This document shows, one piece after another, positions 7,828-16,135 of a DNA stretch of 64,000 bases (position 1 is the stretch's first letter; every line of letters starts with the position of its first letter). The translations under genes were made by a program, and so were the position numbers. The notes under the pieces were generated by a model that worked only from the letters and a program-made list of their open reading frames with translations, did not search any database and was not told where the DNA came from. Source of the stretch: Jejuia sp049889775 (GTDB lineage: Bacteria > Bacteroidota > Bacteroidia > Flavobacteriales > Flavobacteriaceae); assembly GCA_049889775.1 (NCBI GenBank), contig JBMHCT010000010.1, positions 30,225 through 94,224 of the forward strand, read 5' to 3'.

Positions 7828-9600
7828 ATGAAGTTAAATAAACACATATTATTTCTTTTATGCTTCTTAGCTGCGGCAGTTTTATCTGGTCAGGTAAAAT
7901 TTGAAACTAAGGTTAGCAAGAAAAAGCTTGGAGTAAATGAACGCCTGCGTGTTGATTTTGAGATGGATCAAGATGGAGATAATTTCAATCCGCCAAGTTT
8001 TAATGGTTTCACAGTAATTGGAGGTCCAAATCAAGCAGTTAATTATTCTTGGGTAAACGGAAAAAAAACCTTTAAGAAATCTTATAGTTACTTTTTAGCA
8101 CCAAAAACAAGAGGCGCCTTAACTATTGGGCAGGCAACCATTGAAATAGACGGAGAAATTTACAAAACCACGCCAGTTAAAGTAGAAATTACCGCGGCAG
8201 TGGATAAGCCAACCGATGTAAACGACCCCAATTATAAAGCGTTAAATACAGTGCATTTGGTGGCTGAGGTTTCAAATTCAAACCCATATTTAAATGAAGC
8301 CATTACAGTGGTTTACAAACTATACGTAGCCGCAAGTACCGCAGTTACTAATTGGCGTGAGATTGATACCCCAAGATATGATGATTTTTGGAGTCAAAAT
8401 TTAGATACAAAAGGCCAACGCCCACAAAATACTACTTACAAAGATGAAGATTATAGGTTTTTAGTTTTAAGAAAAACAGTATTATATCCTCAGCGTACTG
8501 GAGAATTAAAGCTAGAGCCACTAAGCTTGAATGTAGATATACAAGTACCTACTAACAGACGAGATATTTTTGGTAGCCGCTTAATGTCTAAAGTAAGCCG
8601 TACAATATCTGCTGGAAGTAGAACAATAAATGTTAAAGCACTACCAACTGCGGGTAAACCTGCAGACTTTAGTGGGGCTGTTGGCGATTTTTCATTTAAA
8701 GTAACACCATCTAAAACAGAACTAGATGCTACGGAGTCTTTTCAAGCAAAAGTTGAGGTTAGGGGTAAAGGAAATTTAAAATTATTCAACCTACCTAAAT
8801 TAAATTTACCTAGTTCTTTAGAGGTGTATGAACCAGAGCATAACGAGAATGTGACTACCACATCCAAAGGAATGCAAGGAAGTATTTCAGATACGTATAC
8901 GGTGGTACCCCAATACAGAGGGAAGTATCCACTACCACAAATTTTATTCTCTTATTTTGATTTAGCGACAGAATCATATAAACGTTTGTCTTCAGATGAG
9001 ATTGTCATCAATGTACTTGATGGTCCTGTTAATTCTGCTAATGAAGGCAATACCAACACAGTAAATAGTAGTGTGAAGCAACCTGTATTGTCTTCAAATC
9101 AGTTCGCTTTTATTAAAACTAAAACCAATTTTGTTTCAACTAAAGAAGAATATTTTTTCAAATCCAAGTTGTTTTGGAGCTTACTACTAGGGCCTTTCAT
9201 TGCCATTCCTTTAGCAATTGTTGTGAGACGTAAAAAGGCAACAAGAGATGCTGATGTTGTTGGAAACAAAAGACGAAAAGCAGACCGATTAGCCCGAAAA
9301 TATTTAAAAGGGGCAAAGAAAGAATTAGGCAAGAAAGAAGCATTTTATGAAGCATTGGAAAAGGCACTTCATAATTATTTAAAAGCTAAACTTCATATTG
9401 AAACAAGTGAGTTGAGTAAGGATAGAATTCAAAAATTACTTTCAGAAAGAGAGGTGGAAAGTGATGCTATAAATGATTTTATGGCCATTTTTGAAAATTG
9501 CGAATTGGCACGATATACGCCAATTACTAATGTAACTATGCAAGAGGATTACAATAAAGCGGCAAAAACAATTTCTTTAATTGATAAACAGGCACGTTAA
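7828..9600 (+). CDS. batD: BatD family oxygen-tolerance protein
   Basis: 590 residues. A signal peptide (cleavage near SGQVKF, about residue 23) is followed by several beta-sandwich domains typical of BatD. A TM segment lies at about 448-467, and a basic cytoplasmic C-terminal domain of about 120 residues follows. It is a large periplasm-facing component of the Bat complex. It lies 19 nt after batC and only one base before the batE ATG, so it is coupled to both. Because the upstream gene at 3128 has a similar architecture, this operon carries two BatD-type proteins. Confidence 0.9.
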   Translation: MKLNKHILFLLCFLAAAVLSGQVKFETKVSKKKLGVNERLRVDFEMDQDGDNFNPPSFNGFTVIGGPNQAVNYSWVNGKKTFKKSYSYFLAPKTRGALTIGQATIEIDGEIYKTTPVKVEITAAVDKPTDVNDPNYKALNTVHLVAEVSNSNPYLNEAITVVYKLYVAASTAVTNWREIDTPRYDDFWSQNLDTKGQRPQNTTYKDEDYRFLVLRKTVLYPQRTGELKLEPLSLNVDIQVPTNRRDIFGSRLMSKVSRTISAGSRTINVKALPTAGKPADFSGAVGDFSFKVTPSKTELDATESFQAKVEVRGKGNLKLFNLPKLNLPSSLEVYEPEHNENVTTTSKGMQGSISDTYTVVPQYRGKYPLPQILFSYFDLATESYKRLSSDEIVINVLDGPVNSANEGNTNTVNSSVKQPVLSSNQFAFIKTKTNFVSTKEEYFFKSKLFWSLLLGPFIAIPLAIVVRRKKATRDADVVGNKRRKADRLARKYLKGAKKELGKKEAFYEALEKALHNYLKAKLHIETSELSKDRIQKLLSEREVESDAINDFMAIFENCELARYTPITNVTMQEDYNKAAKTISLIDKQAR

Positions 9601-9601
9601 G

Positions 9602-10363
9602 ATGAAACAATTCTTATTCTTACTTTTTATGCTATTCGGTCTAGTTGCTGTCGATGCACAAAACAATACGCTTTTTGATTCTGGAAATACGCTGTATAAC
9701 GAAGGCAAATATGCTGAGGCTATTGACAAGTACATGGCTGTTTTAGAGACAGGCCAACACTCTTCAGAGTTGTATTATAATTTAGGTAATGCGCATTACA
9801 AGTTGAATAATATTGCGCCAAGTATCTATTATTTTGAAAAAGCATTACTGCTGAATCCTAATGATAAAGACGTTAAAAACAATCTGTCTTATGCCAATAA
9901 TATGACGATTGATGCTATAGATAAAATTCCAGAAGTTGGTTTTTCAAAAGTTATTAAAAATGCAAGTAACATGCTCAGTTTTGATACTTGGGCTTGGGTA
10001 GCTGTAATTTTTGTGCTGCTTTATGTGGGTCTGGTATTAGTTTATTATTTTTCATATTCTTCGGGAAGAAAGCGTGCCGCTTTTATTACAAGTGTGGTTT
10101 GTTTAGTAGGCATATGCATCACTTTGGCATTTGCTTTTAATAAGTTTCAAATTGATAAAAAGGACAATCCAGCGATTATATTTGCACAAGAATCGCAAAT
10201 AAAAACAGAGCCAAATTTAAGAAGCGAGGAATCTTTTAGGTTGCATGAAGGCACAAAGGTACAGGTGCTTGATACTGTCGATAATTGGAAAAAGATTAAA
10301 TTATCTGATGGTAAAACAGGGTGGATTCCTTCCGAGGATATAAAAATATTAAAGGAGTTCTAA
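9602..10363 (+). CDS. batE: BatE: TPR and SH3 domain membrane protein
   Basis: 253 residues from the ATG at 9602. A signal peptide (MKQFLFLLF to about residue 20) leads into two TPR units (about 25-95). Two TM segments follow at about 126-150 and 158-180, and the last 65 residues form a bacterial SH3-like domain ending in GKTGWIPSEDI. An in-frame TTG at 9581 lies inside batD and is rejected because the signal peptide begins at the ATG. It is the last gene of the bat operon. Confidence 0.9.
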   Translation: MKQFLFLLFMLFGLVAVDAQNNTLFDSGNTLYNEGKYAEAIDKYMAVLETGQHSSELYYNLGNAHYKLNNIAPSIYYFEKALLLNPNDKDVKNNLSYANNMTIDAIDKIPEVGFSKVIKNASNMLSFDTWAWVAVIFVLLYVGLVLVYYFSYSSGRKRAAFITSVVCLVGICITLAFAFNKFQIDKKDNPAIIFAQESQIKTEPNLRSEESFRLHEGTKVQVLDTVDNWKKIKLSDGKTGWIPSEDIKILKEF

Positions 10364-10414
10364 AAGCTTAATAAATATATGCTATATTTAGTTTTCTAAA
10401 CAAACTGTATAGCA

Positions 10415-10720
10415 ATGTTTAAAAATGCTGTAGCCATCTTACTTTCCGTTGTTGTTATAATTACTATAGCATTACCTTCCATAGTGGTTGTTTTTGACGA
10501 TTCGGTTGATGTTTCTATGTTCTATACTGCTTCAGAAGAAGAAAAAGAAAAGAATCAAGAAAAAAACAAAGAAATAGAATTTATTGTTTTAGATATTAAG
10601 TCTCCATCAACAATCCTATCCTTCAATATTGAAGACGTTAATTCGGAGTACTATTTTAAGATGTATCAAAAACCACATCTTAAACTGATTTTCCCTCCAC
10701 CTAAATTGTCAACAATTTAA
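10415..10720 (+). CDS. Small membrane-anchored protein of unknown function
   Basis: 101 residues with one N-terminal hydrophobic segment (about 5-28), a charged Glu/Lys-rich stretch (43-55), and a beta-like C-terminus ending in a proline run (FPPPK). Similar small proteins are, from memory, often found before transporter genes in Flavobacteriaceae. It lies 51 nt after batE and about 70 nt before the SulP gene. A signal-anchored periplasmic protein is the most that can be inferred. Confidence 0.55.
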   Translation: MFKNAVAILLSVVVIITIALPSIVVVFDDSVDVSMFYTASEEEKEKNQEKNKEIEFIVLDIKSPSTILSFNIEDVNSEYYFKMYQKPHLKLIFPPPKLSTI

Positions 10721-10750
10721 ATTGACCCAAACCAAATTTCACTCAAACTA

Positions 10751-10775
10751 AACCGTTTGTATTAGTACAACGGTT
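10751..10775. promoter_or_regulatory. Imperfect palindrome upstream of the SulP gene
   Basis: AACCGT at 10751-10756 pairs with ACGGTT at 10770-10775. TGTA/TACA inside extends the symmetry with a one-base bulge, around a TTAG centre. It lies 16 nt before the SulP start codon, so it may be an operator or leader hairpin. Confidence 0.35.
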
Positions 10776-10791
10776 ACAAATTATTTATCTC

Positions 10792-12375
10792 ATGTTTAAA
10801 CATTTAAAAAAGGATCTCCCTGCTAGTATAGTAGTGTTTTTCGTAGCCCTACCGCTATGTTTAGGTATTGCTTTGGCAAGTGGAGCTCCATTATTTTCGG
10901 GTTTAATTGCCGGAATTGTTGGCGGTATTGTCGTCGGCAGTTTAAGTGGCTCTTCCATAGGCGTAAGTGGACCCGCTGCAGGATTAGCCGCAATAGTTTT
11001 AGCTGCAATCACCTCACTAGGCTATGAAAATTTCTTGGTGGCTGTGGTTATTGGTGGCGTTATACAAATATTATTTGGTGTGTTGCGTCTCGGTATTATT
11101 GGCTACTTTTTCCCGTCTTCGGTTATTAAAGGGATGCTTACGGGAATAGGAATTATTATAATATTAAAGGAAATTCCGTATTTTTTTGGAATGGATAAAG
11201 ACCCTCAAGGGGATTTTGCATTTCTTCAAGTTGATGGTAAAAACACCATTACGGAATTATTGAATGCCCTAAATGCGCTTATAAGTGGTAATGTAGATAT
11301 AGGGGCCACTCTTATCGCGCTTATTTCCTTAGGAATTTTAATTTTATGGAGTAATGTACTATCTAATAAAGGTAAATTTTTCCAACTCGTGCAAGGGCCA
11401 TTAGTGGCAGTTGTTGTTGGCGTGGTATTTTATATACTTACCAAAGATGGTGCGTTGGGTCTGTCAGAAGATCATCTTGTAGATGTTCCTGTTCCTGATG
11501 GATTAGATGGTTTTCTAGCGCAGTTTAGCTTCCCAAATTTTGAAATTATAGGTAAAGCTGAAATTTGGGTTACAGGCTTTACTATAGCTTTAGTGGCCTC
11601 TCTTGAAACACTTTTGTGTGTTGAAGCTACCGATAAGTTAGATCCACATAAAAACGTGACGCCTACCAATAGAGAGCTGTTGGCTCAAGGTACTGGCAAC
11701 TTTATTTCTGGTATGATTGGAGGGCTTCCAATAACTCAGGTAATCGTTAGGAGTTCGGCAAATATTCAATCTGGTGGGCGCACTAAAATGTCTGCCATCA
11801 TCCATGGTTTTTTCTTGTTAACCTCAGTCATCATCATCCCTAAAATATTAAATATGATACCGCTTTCAGTTTTAGCTGCGGTACTTTTTATTGTAGGGTA
11901 CAAACTGGCTAAACCTTCAACATTTAAGCAAATGTTCAGTTTGGGTTGGAAACAATGGCTGCCATTCATCGTTACTATATTGGGTATTGTGTTTAGCGAT
12001 TTATTAAAAGGCATAGGCTTAGGTTTGGCCGTTGGCATTGTCATAATTCTTATTAAAAGCTATCAAAATTCACATTTCTTGCATAAAGAAGGTGAAGATG
12101 TAGATGATGGAAAAATAAAAATGACCTTAGCTGAAGAAGTTACCTTTTTTAATAAAGGTGCTATTTTAAAAGAACTTGATAAAGTGCCTTCAAATTCATT
12201 TTTAGAATTGGATGTAAGAAAGACTAGGTATCTTGATAATGATATTATTGAAATTTTAGAAGATTTCGCCTTAAAAGCAAAGGAGCGAAATATTGATATA
12301 AACTTAGTATCTACTTCAGGTGAAATTAAAAATCCAGATAGCTATATTGAGTTTTTTAAGCTGAATAAGATATAG
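10792..12375 (+). CDS. SulP family inorganic anion transporter (candidate bicarbonate importer)
   Basis: 527 residues with about 11-12 membrane segments. The N-terminal SulP sequence includes DLPASIVVFFVALPLCLGIA, and GVSGPAAGL is at about 58-66. A short C-terminal cytoplasmic part (about 430-527) includes a STAS-like segment (ELDVRKTRYLDNDI). SulP proteins carry sulfate, bicarbonate or other anions; BicA of cyanobacteria is a bicarbonate member. A beta-carbonic anhydrase gene 41 nt downstream and an SbtA-like gene beyond it make bicarbonate the likeliest substrate, but that is inferred from context. Confidence 0.85.
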   Translation: MFKHLKKDLPASIVVFFVALPLCLGIALASGAPLFSGLIAGIVGGIVVGSLSGSSIGVSGPAAGLAAIVLAAITSLGYENFLVAVVIGGVIQILFGVLRLGIIGYFFPSSVIKGMLTGIGIIIILKEIPYFFGMDKDPQGDFAFLQVDGKNTITELLNALNALISGNVDIGATLIALISLGILILWSNVLSNKGKFFQLVQGPLVAVVVGVVFYILTKDGALGLSEDHLVDVPVPDGLDGFLAQFSFPNFEIIGKAEIWVTGFTIALVASLETLLCVEATDKLDPHKNVTPTNRELLAQGTGNFISGMIGGLPITQVIVRSSANIQSGGRTKMSAIIHGFFLLTSVIIIPKILNMIPLSVLAAVLFIVGYKLAKPSTFKQMFSLGWKQWLPFIVTILGIVFSDLLKGIGLGLAVGIVIILIKSYQNSHFLHKEGEDVDDGKIKMTLAEEVTFFNKGAILKELDKVPSNSFLELDVRKTRYLDNDIIEILEDFALKAKERNIDINLVSTSGEIKNPDSYIEFFKLNKI

Positions 12376-12416
12376 AAATAGAAAATATTTGATAAATTGA
12401 CAACAAAATACGTACA

Positions 12417-13058
12417 ATGAAAAATACATATTATAACCAGTTACTAGTCAATAATAAGGAGTGGGTTGAGGAAATGACTAAGAAGGATAAAAACTATTTT
12501 GAAGAATTATCCAAGGGTCAAAAACCACCAGTACTTTGGATTGGTTGTGCAGACAGTAGGGTGCCTGCCAATGAAATTACGGGTACACATCCAGGAGAAC
12601 TTTTTGTACACAGAAATATTGCTAATATGGTTGTGCATACAGATATGAATATGCTAAGTGTTTTAGATTATGCGGTTAATCATTTAGGAGTTAATCATAT
12701 TATTGTTTGCGGGCATTATGGTTGTGGTGGTGTAGCTGCTGCAATGCAAAATAAGTCTTTAGGGCTCATCAATAAATGGATACGCAATATTAAAGAGGTG
12801 TATAAAGACAATAAAACGGAGTTAAAAAAGATTGATGATGACAAAAAGCGCTTTGATAGATTGGTAGAACTTAATGTGAAAGCACAAGTTTACGATTTGG
12901 CCAAAACCTCTATAGTGCAACAAGCATGGAAAGATGATAGAGAATTAGAAGTTCATGGTTGGGTTTATGGCTTAAAAGATGGCATTATTAAAGATTTAAA
13001 GGTGTCGATGGATAGCGCAGAACATTTAGATGATATCTTCACTCTAGATTTAGATTAA
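12417..13058 (+). CDS. can: Beta-class carbonic anhydrase
   Basis: 213-residue beta-carbonic anhydrase that interconverts CO2 and bicarbonate in the cytosol. Zinc ligands C44 (in CADSRVP), H100 and C103 (CGHYGCGG) are present, as are the D46-R48 dyad and HRNIAN at 65-70. Length and motifs match the Can/CynT group. It is 41 nt after the SulP gene and probably cotranscribed with it, which supports a bicarbonate-supply role for the pair. A strong hairpin terminator follows. Confidence 0.95.
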   Translation: MKNTYYNQLLVNNKEWVEEMTKKDKNYFEELSKGQKPPVLWIGCADSRVPANEITGTHPGELFVHRNIANMVVHTDMNMLSVLDYAVNHLGVNHIIVCGHYGCGGVAAAMQNKSLGLINKWIRNIKEVYKDNKTELKKIDDDKKRFDRLVELNVKAQVYDLAKTSIVQQAWKDDRELEVHGWVYGLKDGIIKDLKVSMDSAEHLDDIFTLDLD

Positions 13059-13077
13059 ACAGAAGTAAGCATAAAAT

Positions 13078-13110
13078 AAAAGCCACCAAAATAGCAATTT
13101 GGTGGCTTTT
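13078..13110. terminator. Bidirectional intrinsic terminator
   Basis: A perfect 13-bp stem (AAAAGCCACCAAA with TTTGGTGGCTTTT) encloses a 7-nt loop. It lies between the converging carbonic anhydrase and sbtA-like genes. A T-tract is present in either direction. Confidence 0.85.
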
Positions 13111-13149
13111 GTATTTAATTTTTCTTTTTCAATAGTTAAGCAGTCAATA

Positions 13150-14112
13150 TTACACCATTTGGATAAGGGCGTAATAAATCGGCATGCCAAGTGTAATATT
13201 AAATGGAAATGTTATGCCTAAGGCCATTGGTATGTAAATACCAGCATCTGCACGAGGTTCTGCTAGTTTCATGGTTGCCGGTACCGCAATGTAAGATGCA
13301 CCTGCACCAAGTATAGCAAATAGCAAACGGTTACCTGCGCTTTCAGTAATAAACCCACTTAAATAGGCTACAATTAATCCATTTATTAATGGTACCAAAA
13401 TACCAAAGGCAAACGAAAAGAAACCGTACTTTTTAAAGCCTTGTATTCGTTTTGCAGTAACCATACCCATTTCTAATAGGAATAGAGATAGAAAGCCTTT
13501 AAAAATATCTGTGGTAAAGGGTTCAATACCTCGGGCTTGAGTAGCATCGGCAATAAGACCGATAGCTAAACTACCAATTAGCATTAAAACACTACCACCT
13601 GTGAGGGAATGTTTTACCAATGATCCAATGGATTTGTCGGTCTGTTTAGAAGCATCGTATAGCATAATGAGAATTACACCAACGATAATGGCTGGTGATT
13701 CCATTATGGCCATAATGGCTACCATGTGTCCACCAAAGGATACACCTTGGTTTTCTAAAAACGACACTGCAGTAACAAAAGTAACGGCACTTACCGATCC
13801 ATAGGCGGCGGCAATGGCACCCGCATTGGGCACACCTACTTTCTTTTTTAAAGCAAAGAATGTATAAATTGGTACTATACTAGAGAGTATAACGGCGAAA
13901 ATAATAGAGTATAAAATTTCAGAATTAAATTCGCTATGCGATAACTCTTGTCCGCCTTTAAAGCCAATGGCAAAGAGTAAGTAAAGTGATATAAATTTGG
14001 AGGAGTTTTCAGGTATTTTCAAGTCGCTTTTTAAGCAGGTAGCAATAATGCCAAGAATAAAAAATAGTAGAACAGGATTGGTTAAATTGCTGATGAGTAC
14101 ATCTATGTTCAT
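13150..14112 (-). CDS. sbtA: SbtA-like sodium-dependent bicarbonate permease
   Basis: 320 residues and about 10 TM helices. It matches the SbtA (DUF897) family in its N-terminal NLTNPVLLFFILGIIA and in FAIGFKGGQELS, and in repeated small-residue helices such as GASYIAVPATMKLAEP. Family members import bicarbonate with sodium at high affinity. No SbtB-type PII regulator gene is adjacent, unlike in cyanobacteria. It is transcribed away from a LysR gene and converges on the SulP-carbonic anhydrase pair, forming an inorganic-carbon module. A -7 element TACTTTTG lies about 24 nt upstream. Confidence 0.87.
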   Translation of the reverse strand: MNIDVLISNLTNPVLLFFILGIIATCLKSDLKIPENSSKFISLYLLFAIGFKGGQELSHSEFNSEILYSIIFAVILSSIVPIYTFFALKKKVGVPNAGAIAAAYGSVSAVTFVTAVSFLENQGVSFGGHMVAIMAIMESPAIIVGVILIMLYDASKQTDKSIGSLVKHSLTGGSVLMLIGSLAIGLIADATQARGIEPFTTDIFKGFLSLFLLEMGMVTAKRIQGFKKYGFFSFAFGILVPLINGLIVAYLSGFITESAGNRLLFAILGAGASYIAVPATMKLAEPRADAGIYIPMALGITFPFNITLGMPIYYALIQMV

Positions 14113-14135
14113 ATGGTTAGGTTTTTTTGTCGGTG

Positions 14136-14143
14136 CAAAAGTA
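14136..14143 (-). promoter_or_regulatory. Bacteroidota -7 element for sbtA
   Basis: TACTTTTG on the minus strand matches TAnnTTTG. No clear -33 TTTG is seen at the usual spacing, so expression may depend on an activator such as the divergent LysR protein. Confidence 0.45.
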
Positions 14144-14188
14144 TTTTATCATATTCATATATTTTTATTTAAATTTGTTATTCAAAAC

Positions 14189-14203
14189 ATAAATACTTTT
14201 TAT
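14189..14203. promoter_or_regulatory. LysR-type T-N11-A palindrome at the regulator start
   Basis: ATAAATACTTTTTAT is symmetric (ATAAA/TTTAT) and contains a T-N11-A core. It overlaps the LysR ATG (14202). A near copy in opposite orientation (ATAAAATACTTTT on the minus strand) overlaps the sbtA -7 element. Both could be LysR sites. Confidence 0.35.
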
Positions 14204-15128
14204 GAATTTCACTCTACATCAGCTAAAAGTTTTTAGTGTAATTGTTGAGAACAAAAGCATCACTAAGGCAGCAGAAGAATTGAATATGACACAACCGGCA
14301 GCTTCAATTCAACTTAAAAATTTTCAAGATCAATTTGATATTCCACTTACGGAAGTTATTGGTAGACAGTTGTATATCACTGATTTTGGTAAAGAAATTT
14401 ATGGAATTGCAGAATCTATTTTGAATCAAGTTGAAACCATAGATTATAAAACACATGCTTTTAAAGGCTTATTGTCAGGAAAATTGAAAATTTCAGTGGT
14501 GTCTACAGGAAACTACGTAATGCCTTATTTTTTGAATGGGTTTTTAAAACAACATCCTCAGGTAGATTTAGTGATGGATGTGTCCAATAAAACAAACGTA
14601 ATTAAGGATTTAGAGCAAAATGAAGTAGACTTTTCATTGGTAACCGTTAGTCCAGAGCATTTGGATTTGTATGAGGAGCCAATTATGATTAATAAATTGC
14701 ATTTGGTGGCAGCCGCCAATAATGATCTGGACGCTGATATGTTAAAAAACAAGTCCATCTTTAAAAAGATACCTTTAATCTATAGAGAAGAAGGTTCTGG
14801 TACGCGCTTTACCATGCAGCAGTTTTTTACCCAAGAACACATTGAACCTAAAGTCAAGTTGGAACTGACTACCAACGAGGCTATAATACAGGCGGTTGTG
14901 GCAGATATTGGGGTGTCTGTAGTATCCTTGTTGAGTATAAAAAATGAATTATCTCAAAAAGAGCTTAAAATTATTCCCGTAAAAGGTTTACCGTTGGAAT
15001 CGCAATGGAAATTAATCTGGCTTAAAAAGAAAAACTTGTCTCCTGTAGCCTTGGCTTTCTTAGACTATATAAGGCAAGAGAAGGATAAGGTATATAATGA
15101 CTATTTTAAATGGATGGAAAAATATTAA
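14202..15128 (+). CDS. LysR family transcriptional regulator (CbbR/CmpR-like context)
   Basis: 308 residues. The N-terminal winged HTH (about 1-60) includes ITKAAEELNMTQPAASIQLKNF, and a periplasmic-binding-like effector domain (about 88-300) follows. LysR proteins typically control a divergent neighbour, here the sbtA-like gene, and the CbbR/CmpR branch responds to carbon-fixation metabolites. Control of bicarbonate uptake is therefore inferred from position, not from ligand residues. Its TAA stop shares the tetranucleotide TTAA with the stop of the converging cvpA gene. Confidence 0.88.
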   Translation: MNFTLHQLKVFSVIVENKSITKAAEELNMTQPAASIQLKNFQDQFDIPLTEVIGRQLYITDFGKEIYGIAESILNQVETIDYKTHAFKGLLSGKLKISVVSTGNYVMPYFLNGFLKQHPQVDLVMDVSNKTNVIKDLEQNEVDFSLVTVSPEHLDLYEEPIMINKLHLVAAANNDLDADMLKNKSIFKKIPLIYREEGSGTRFTMQQFFTQEHIEPKVKLELTTNEAIIQAVVADIGVSVVSLLSIKNELSQKELKIIPVKGLPLESQWKLIWLKKKNLSPVALAFLDYIRQEKDKVYNDYFKWMEKY

Positions 15129-15643
15129 ACTGATTTTTCTCTTTCCTCTTCTCCATTCTCGTCCTTTTTCAAGATATTAGGAAATATGGTGGGCGCTAGA
15201 GATTTTACAGGTTTGTATAAAACCGAATCCTCTAAATCCTCAACACTAGCAAAAGGAATGGTTTTATTCAAACCATCAAAAACTATAAGGACCACGCTTA
15301 AAATTAGCCCTATTTTTAGTGCACCAAAAACACCACCTAAAATTTTGTTTAGAATACCTAATGCCGCAAAATCCGCTAGTTTTGTTAAGGCTTTACCCGC
15401 CAAAGCTATAGCAATTACAATAACAACAAAAGTAATAGCGAAGGCCACAATATTAATGTATTTCTCGTCCCAAGAGACTTTTTCCATCAAAAATTCGGCA
15501 GCAAAATTACTAAAGTGAATAGCGCCATAAACGCCTGCTATCAAAGCACCCAAAGAGGCAATTTCCACAAAAAGCCCTTTCATGAGTCCGCGGATTAAAC
15601 CAAATAATATAAGAGCGCCAAGAATAATATCAATAACTGCCAT
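15125..15643 (-). CDS. cvpA: CvpA family membrane protein
   Basis: 172 residues with four TM helices at about 3-20, 24-48, 63-85 and 100-122, plus an acidic/basic C-terminal tail. The opening (DIILGALILFGLIRGLMKGL) is the characteristic CvpA/colicin V production domain start. The family is linked to envelope integrity and biofilm; its mechanism is unknown. The stop codon overlaps that of the converging LysR gene with no terminator between them. Confidence 0.85.
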   Translation of the reverse strand: MAVIDIILGALILFGLIRGLMKGLFVEIASLGALIAGVYGAIHFSNFAAEFLMEKVSWDEKYINIVAFAITFVVIVIAIALAGKALTKLADFAALGILNKILGGVFGALKIGLILSVVLIVFDGLNKTIPFASVEDLEDSVLYKPVKSLAPTIFPNILKKDENGEEEREKSV

Positions 15644-15760
15644 GGTTGTTTAGTTTTTGTAAATATAGATAAATTCTAACCTTACACTATTAAACGCAAA
15701 AAAGTAAATAAACGTTTGTTAACTTTGAATTTTAATTGGAAACTTCAAATTTTTTAGACG

Positions 15761-16117
15761 GTGTCAAGAGACGAAAAATTAAAAGAACGTTGGGAATTGG
15801 TGGTAGATAAACTTTCGAATCAGTTTGCTGATGGGGATATTTTAGATTTGGATGCGATTATCTACCTAATCGGTGTTCAAGAACTTGGTCAATTAGACAG
15901 AAGTTTTAAAAAAGATCAAAAGTTAGACTTGATGCATATTGCCATATGCAAATTGCTTTCGCCTTATGGTTATTATGAGCTAGATTTTGTGGATGAAGAG
16001 GGTTGGCCGCATTACAAAACCTTAGAATCTTTACCGTTTTTAAAGGCAGGAGAACAATCTGTTCTCATGAAAGAAGCCATTGTAAATTATTTTCTAGAGA
16101 CGGAGTATATAGATTAG
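15761..16117 (+). CDS. Conserved protein of unknown function, 118 aa
   Basis: A soluble, acidic, helical protein of 118 residues starting at a GTG codon. A -7 element TAACTTTG is at 15720-15727. The sequence contains ELGQLDRSFKKDQKLDLMHIA and an aromatic C-terminal half (DEEGWPHYK). I recognise it only as a flavobacterial conserved hypothetical; no catalytic motif, membrane segment or signal is visible. It converges on the ferredoxin-reductase gene with an 18-nt gap. Confidence 0.65.
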   Translation: MSRDEKLKERWELVVDKLSNQFADGDILDLDAIIYLIGVQELGQLDRSFKKDQKLDLMHIAICKLLSPYGYYELDFVDEEGWPHYKTLESLPFLKAGEQSVLMKEAIVNYFLETEYID

Positions 16118-16135
16118 ATCATACCTTAAACGATG

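Noticed and set aside
9581..9601. TTG start for batE inside batD
   Set aside because: The signal peptide begins at the ATG at 9602, one base after the batD stop; the 7 extra residues add nothing recognisable.
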